From an uncultured Alphaproteobacteria bacterium (GTDB lineage: Bacteria; Pseudomonadota; Alphaproteobacteria; Rs-D84; CACZYB01), in NCBI GenBank assembly GCA_944392955.1, contig CALXYK010000008.1, positions 1 to 64,000 on the forward strand: DNA of 64,000 bases, written 5' to 3'. The notes under the pieces were generated by a model that was not told where the DNA came from, made no database searches, and saw only the letters and a list, made by a program, of their open reading frames with translations. A program made the translations under genes and the position numbers. The first letter of the stretch is position 1. Each line of letters starts with the position of its first letter. Positions 60,232 to 64,000 of the stretch are shown one piece after another.

Positions 60232-61260
60232 ATGCGTGTTGATTTATTTGATTTTGATTTGCCAGAATCTTTTATAGCAAAGGAACCTATTGAAAAAAGA
60301 GATGAGGCAAAATTGCTTTTGGTTCCGGAATTGCAAAATAAAAAGGTAAAAGATTTAGTTGATATTCTACCTCAAAATTCATTGATAGTTTTTAATAATA
60401 CTAAGGTTATTCCGGCAAGGTTGTTTGGAAATGCCAAAGATAGAATTTTTGAGGTAACCTTGCATAAAAATATAGCGCTTAATTCTTGGTTGGCATTTAT
60501 TAAAAACTCAAAAAAATTGTCCGAAGGTGATAAAATAGTTTTTGGTGATGGAATATTAAATGCCGTAGTAAAATCTAAACACGGGGAAAGTGGTGTTGAA
60601 TTATTGTTTGATAAATCCGGAGTGGAATTTTTTGAATTACTTCATAGGATAGGAACTTTGCCTTTGCCTCCTTATTTAAAAAGAGAGGCTACGGAAAAGG
60701 ATTTTGATGATTATCAAACGGTTTATGCATCGGTAGAAGGGGCGGTTGCGGCTCCGACAGCAGGGTTGCATTTTACAAATGAATTATTGGATAAAATAAA
60801 GGTAAAGGGAATTGACTCTGTTGAATTAACATTACATGTAGGGGCGGGGACTTTTCAACCTGTAAAAGTTGAAGATACAAAAGATCATAAAATGCATTCC
60901 GAATATGTTTTAATTACAGAGGAAGTTGCAAATAAAATAAATGAAGCCAAAAAGGCAGGTAAAAAAATTATAGCAGTTGGGACAACGGTGTTGCGTTCAT
61001 TGGAATCAGCAGTTGATGAAAATGGTTTTATAAAACCTTTTGCAAAAGAAACTGATATTTTTATAACTCCACCTTATGTATTTAAATCGGTTGATTATTT
61101 GTTAACGAATTTTCATTTGCCTAAATCAACTTTGTTTATGTTGGTGTGTGCTTTTGCAGGTATGGAGGAGATGAAACAAGCCTATGAATTTGCGAAAAAA
61201 AATAATTACAGATTTTATTCTTATGGTGATGCATCACTTTTAAAAAGGAAAGATAACTAA
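60232..61260 (+). CDS. queA: S-adenosylmethionine:tRNA ribosyltransferase-isomerase
   Basis: Penultimate-stage enzyme of queuosine synthesis in tRNA. The 342-aa product has FDLPESFIAKEPIEKRDEAKL-type N-terminus (DFDLPESFIAKEPIEKRD), FNNTKVIPARLFG, the central GAVAAPTAGLHFTNEL, and the end LLTNFHLPKSTLFMLVCAFAG. Its TAA overlaps the ATG of priA by one base. No other queuosine gene is in the window. Confidence 0.96.
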   Translation: MRVDLFDFDLPESFIAKEPIEKRDEAKLLLVPELQNKKVKDLVDILPQNSLIVFNNTKVIPARLFGNAKDRIFEVTLHKNIALNSWLAFIKNSKKLSEGDKIVFGDGILNAVVKSKHGESGVELLFDKSGVEFFELLHRIGTLPLPPYLKREATEKDFDDYQTVYASVEGAVAAPTAGLHFTNELLDKIKVKGIDSVELTLHVGAGTFQPVKVEDTKDHKMHSEYVLITEEVANKINEAKKAGKKIIAVGTTVLRSLESAVDENGFIKPFAKETDIFITPPYVFKSVDYLLTNFHLPKSTLFMLVCAFAGMEEMKQAYEFAKKNNYRFYSYGDASLLKRKDN

Positions 61261-63275
61261 TGAAAAATACTGAAATTTTTAATGGTGATATAGTTAAAGT
61301 ATTACTTCCAATAGCAAGTGATGGTTATGATTATATTGTACCTGAAAAATTGTCGGTATCTGTTGGTGATTTTGTGAAAGTCCCCCTTAGAAACAAAGAA
61401 GAAATAGGTGTAGTTTTTTCAAAAAATGTTGGCCCTTTGGATTATGATATTTCAAAAGTAAGACCTATATTATCAAAATTAGAATCGTATCATTTATCTG
61501 AAAATCAGATTGAATTTATAAAAAAAGTTGCTGATTACAATCTTACTTTTTTAGGTAATGTTTTGAAAATGGTTATGGGTTTTGATGAGTTATTTTCAGA
61601 TGTAAGACCTAGAAAAAAAATAGTGAATTATATACCTTCGTATGAATCTCCAATATTATCAGATGAACAAAAAAATGCTTCGGAAATTTTATCAACTAAA
61701 CTTTTTAAAGGTTTTTCTGTTTCTTTATTAGATGGTATTACCGGTAGTGGAAAAACCGAAGTTTATTTTAATGTTATAAATGAAGTTTTAAAAAATCCAG
61801 ATGCACAGGTTTTAATTATGCTTCCGGAAATATCTTTGACAGGACAATTTTTATCAAAATTTCAACAAAGGTTTGGAATACAGCCTGTTTTATGGCATAG
61901 TGGAATTACAAAGGCACAAAGAAGGGATAATTGGAAAGCAGTTATAAATGGTGAAGCAAAGGTTATTGTTGGAACAAGGTCTTCGTTATTCCTTCCTTAT
62001 AATAATTTGCAGTTATTGGTTTTGGACGAGGAGCATGACTCCTCCTATAAACAGGAAGATGGTGTAATTTATCAAGGTAGGGATATGGCAGTTTTAAAAG
62101 CATCTGTTGATAAAATTCCTATTATTTTGGCTTCGGCAACTCCGTCTATTGAAACAATAAATAATGTCAACCTTGGAAAATATTCTTGTGTAAAATTGAC
62201 TTCTAGGTTTGGTGTTGCAATTATGCCAGATGTAGAATTGATTGATATGAAGCAGAATAAACCACCTAAGGAAAGTTGGGGCAGAGCATGGCTTTCGTCT
62301 GTATTAGTTAAGCAAATACAGGAAAAATTGGAAAATAAAGAGCAAATTATGCTTTATATAAACAGAAGAGGTTATGCACCTTTGGTTTTATGTAATTCTT
62401 GTGGTAATAGGTTGCAATGTCCGAATTGTAATGTGTATTTAACTGCACACAGCAAAGATGAAACTATTTGTTGTTGTCATCATTGTGGTTATTCTATGAG
62501 GTTGCCTGTGAAATGTGATAAATGCGGGGCAGAAAATCCTTGGGCTTTGTGCGGGCCAGGAATAGAAAGAATTGAAGAAGAGGTAAAAAATCGTTTTCCA
62601 GATGCAAAAATTGAAACTATTTCTTCTGATATCATTACTTCACAAACTAGATTAAATGAGATTATTCGCAAAATTTCGGATAACGAGGTAGATATTATTA
62701 TAGGAACACAAATACTTGTAAAAGGTCATCATTTCCCAAATCTTACATTGGTAGGAGTGGTTGATGGAGATATGAGTTTTTCATCGTCTGATTTACGGGC
62801 AAATGAGAATACTTTTCAATTATTGACACAGGTTTCAGGTCGTGCAGGTAGAGATGTTAAAAAAGGTAAAGTTGTGATACAAACCTATAATCCTGAAAAT
62901 TCGGTTATGCAGGCTATAAAAAATAATGATAGGGATTCATTTGTGAAGCAAGAATTAGAAGATAGAAAAATTTCTTTGATGCCACCATTTGCAAAGTTAG
63001 CAGGGGTTATTATTTCTTCTAGAAAAAAAGATTTATTAGAAAAATTTTGTTATATGTTAAAGCAAAGAATGCCAATAGGAATTGATGGAATTCAATTTTA
63101 TGGTCCTATAGATTCTCCGCTATCTTATTTAAAAAATAATTATAGAAAGCGCTTTTTAATAGTGGTTGATAAAAAAATTAAAATTCAAGATGTGATAAAA
63201 AAATGGCTTTTGAATGTTAATATACCATCTTGGATAAAACTGAAAGTTGATGTGGATCCGTATAACTTTATGTAG
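61260..63275 (+). CDS. priA: Primosomal helicase PriA
   Basis: 3'-5' helicase that restarts stalled replication forks. The 671-aa product has an N-terminal DNA-binding domain, Walker A DGITGSGKTEVYF, the DEEH box in VLDEEHDSSYKQEDG, a zinc-binding insertion with eight Cys in pairs (CNSCG, CPNC, CCHHCG, CDKCG) and the helicase C domain with QILVKGHHFPNLTLVG and SGRAGR. It is shorter than the 732-aa E. coli form, mostly at the N-terminus. TAG stop. It overlaps queA by one base. Confidence 0.95.
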   Translation: MKNTEIFNGDIVKVLLPIASDGYDYIVPEKLSVSVGDFVKVPLRNKEEIGVVFSKNVGPLDYDISKVRPILSKLESYHLSENQIEFIKKVADYNLTFLGNVLKMVMGFDELFSDVRPRKKIVNYIPSYESPILSDEQKNASEILSTKLFKGFSVSLLDGITGSGKTEVYFNVINEVLKNPDAQVLIMLPEISLTGQFLSKFQQRFGIQPVLWHSGITKAQRRDNWKAVINGEAKVIVGTRSSLFLPYNNLQLLVLDEEHDSSYKQEDGVIYQGRDMAVLKASVDKIPIILASATPSIETINNVNLGKYSCVKLTSRFGVAIMPDVELIDMKQNKPPKESWGRAWLSSVLVKQIQEKLENKEQIMLYINRRGYAPLVLCNSCGNRLQCPNCNVYLTAHSKDETICCCHHCGYSMRLPVKCDKCGAENPWALCGPGIERIEEEVKNRFPDAKIETISSDIITSQTRLNEIIRKISDNEVDIIIGTQILVKGHHFPNLTLVGVVDGDMSFSSSDLRANENTFQLLTQVSGRAGRDVKKGKVVIQTYNPENSVMQAIKNNDRDSFVKQELEDRKISLMPPFAKLAGVIISSRKKDLLEKFCYMLKQRMPIGIDGIQFYGPIDSPLSYLKNNYRKRFLIVVDKKIKIQDVIKKWLLNVNIPSWIKLKVDVDPYNFM

Positions 63276-63284
63276 GATAGTTTA

Positions 63285-64000
63285 ATGATTGATAATGTAA
63301 ATTATTTTTTCAAATCGTTAATGAACCTTAAAGGTGTAGGGGAAAAGTTTTTTATTGCTTTGAAAAGATTGTTGCCTAATACCAGGTATAAAGATATTTT
63401 ATTCCATTTGCCGACAGATGTTATAGATAGAACAAATATAGTTTCTGTGAAAGATGCAAGTATTGGGTGTATTTCAACTTTGAGGGTGAAGGTGATAGAA
63501 CATATTCCTGCTTTGAAAGTAAGGGGGCGAAAATTGCCTTATAAAATTATATGTGCTGATGAAACGGAAAATATTACTCTTACTTTTTTTAATGTAAAAG
63601 ATTATCTTAAAAAACAATTACCGGTTGGGAAAAATATCTGTATTAGTGGTAAGGTGGAAGATTTTATGGGAAGTAAAACTATGGCTCATCCCGATTATAT
63701 TGTGCCTGTTGAAATGTTTGATAAGGTTGCAATTTTAGAGCCGGTTTATCCCTTAACCTTTGGAATTACTAATAAGATGATAAGATACCTTGTCCAAGAG
63801 GTGTTGAAAAATGTGCCAGAACCTCCGGAATGGCAAAAGAATCCAGAAATATCTTTTTGTAATGCTTTGAAAGTATTACATAATCCAGTTAAAGATTTAG
63901 ATGTTATGAAGAAGGCAAAAAACCGATTGATTTATGATGAAATATTGGCAAATCAACTGGCTTTGGCTTTATCAAGGAAGTTTGTAAAATCTGAAAAAGG
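63285..64000 (+). CDS. recG: ATP-dependent DNA helicase RecG, 5' part
   Basis: The first 238 codons run off the right edge. The frame begins MIDNVNYFFKSLMNLKGVGEKF and holds the RecG wedge domain (OB fold) with YKDILFHLPTDVIDRTN, ITLTFFNVKDYLKKQLPVG, ISGKVEDF and the linker LEPVYPLTFGIT, ending in LIYDEILANQLALALSRK. RecG remodels forks and recombination intermediates. It starts 9 nt after priA, so the queA-priA-recG genes are probably one operon. Confidence 0.93.
   Translation, partial: MIDNVNYFFKSLMNLKGVGEKFFIALKRLLPNTRYKDILFHLPTDVIDRTNIVSVKDASIGCISTLRVKVIEHIPALKVRGRKLPYKIICADETENITLTFFNVKDYLKKQLPVGKNICISGKVEDFMGSKTMAHPDYIVPVEMFDKVAILEPVYPLTFGITNKMIRYLVQEVLKNVPEPPEWQKNPEISFCNALKVLHNPVKDLDVMKKAKNRLIYDEILANQLALALSRKFVKSEK

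Noticed and set aside
332-63275. Use of genetic code 4 (UGA read as Trp), suggested by the lack of TGA stops
   Set aside because: All tryptophan codons I checked are TGG and no gene is interrupted by an in-frame TGA, so sense use of UGA is not supported within this window; only its absence is.
1-64000. CRISPR arrays, insertion sequences, prophage or integrated elements
   Set aside because: No regularly spaced repeats, transposase or integrase motifs, or attachment-site repeats beside the tRNA-Ser were seen; the RusA-like gene has no phage neighbours.

Overview
The window is an AT-rich bacterial chromosome segment that reads as an alphaproteobacterium, probably an uncultured host-associated lineage. 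The evidence is a PopZ-type polar organiser (DUF2497), the alphaproteobacterial DUF2155 and YgjP-like proteins, an LPS branch (KdsD, LptC), an RND pump, and an rpsP-rimM-trmD-rplS block. There is no CRISPR array, insertion sequence, integrase or prophage. The segment is dense housekeeping sequence, mostly short operons in convergent or divergent pairs closed by compact intrinsic terminators.

Layout. 1-1.3 kb: a start-less secreted-type reading frame at the left edge, an unknown 119-aa gene and popZ. 1.3-10 kb: leuS, an RND efflux pair, ftsY and miaA. 10-13.4 kb: an unknown cytosolic protein and a large Cys-rich secreted protein. 13.4-23 kb: transketolase, RNase HI, a YgjP-like metallopeptidase, PBP1A, murA, nrdR and comM. 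23-29.3 kb: a ten-gene leftward operon (rpsP-rimM-trmD-rplS-mlaD-DUF2155-DUF2062-acpS-lepB-rnc) whose leader carries a terminator-like hairpin. 29.4-38.7 kb: a metal-exporter-like permease, xseA, tsaD, an OmpA-like lipoprotein, a RusA-like protein, pgk, an OmpA protein, thyX and a DUF4349-like lipoprotein. 38.9-43.4 kb: a 58-aa gene, secG, two tandem secreted paralogues of no recognised family, a YgiW-like protein, a family-4 uracil-DNA glycosylase and tRNA-Ser(UGA). 43.5-54.8 kb: a DsbA-like protein, lepA, gpmI, an inositol-monophosphatase relative with altered metal ligands, an OmpA-like relative, kdsD-lptC, a fused Lgt-PgeF protein and a TrmN6-like methyltransferase. 54.8-64 kb: mtaB, rpoZ, rne, an amidase, queA, priA and the start of recG.

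How the genes relate. Much of the segment builds the envelope: peptidoglycan (PBP1A, MurA, amidase), LPS (KdsD, LptC), lipoproteins (Lgt and two probable substrates), secretion (SecG, FtsY, LepB) and OmpA-like anchors. The rest is translation and RNA processing, plus replication and repair (PriA, RecG, XseA, UDG).

Most notable observations: none of the 59 complete genes I call ends in TGA (53 TAA, 6 TAG), while every tryptophan codon I checked is TGG; the Lgt-PgeF fusion; a family of secreted proteins with four conserved cysteines, with a 14-nt sequence shared by two of their promoters; a probable attenuator ahead of rpsP; a RusA-like stand-alone protein; and an IMPase-fold protein that has lost key catalytic residues. 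All calls come from reading the sequence by eye; no database search was run.
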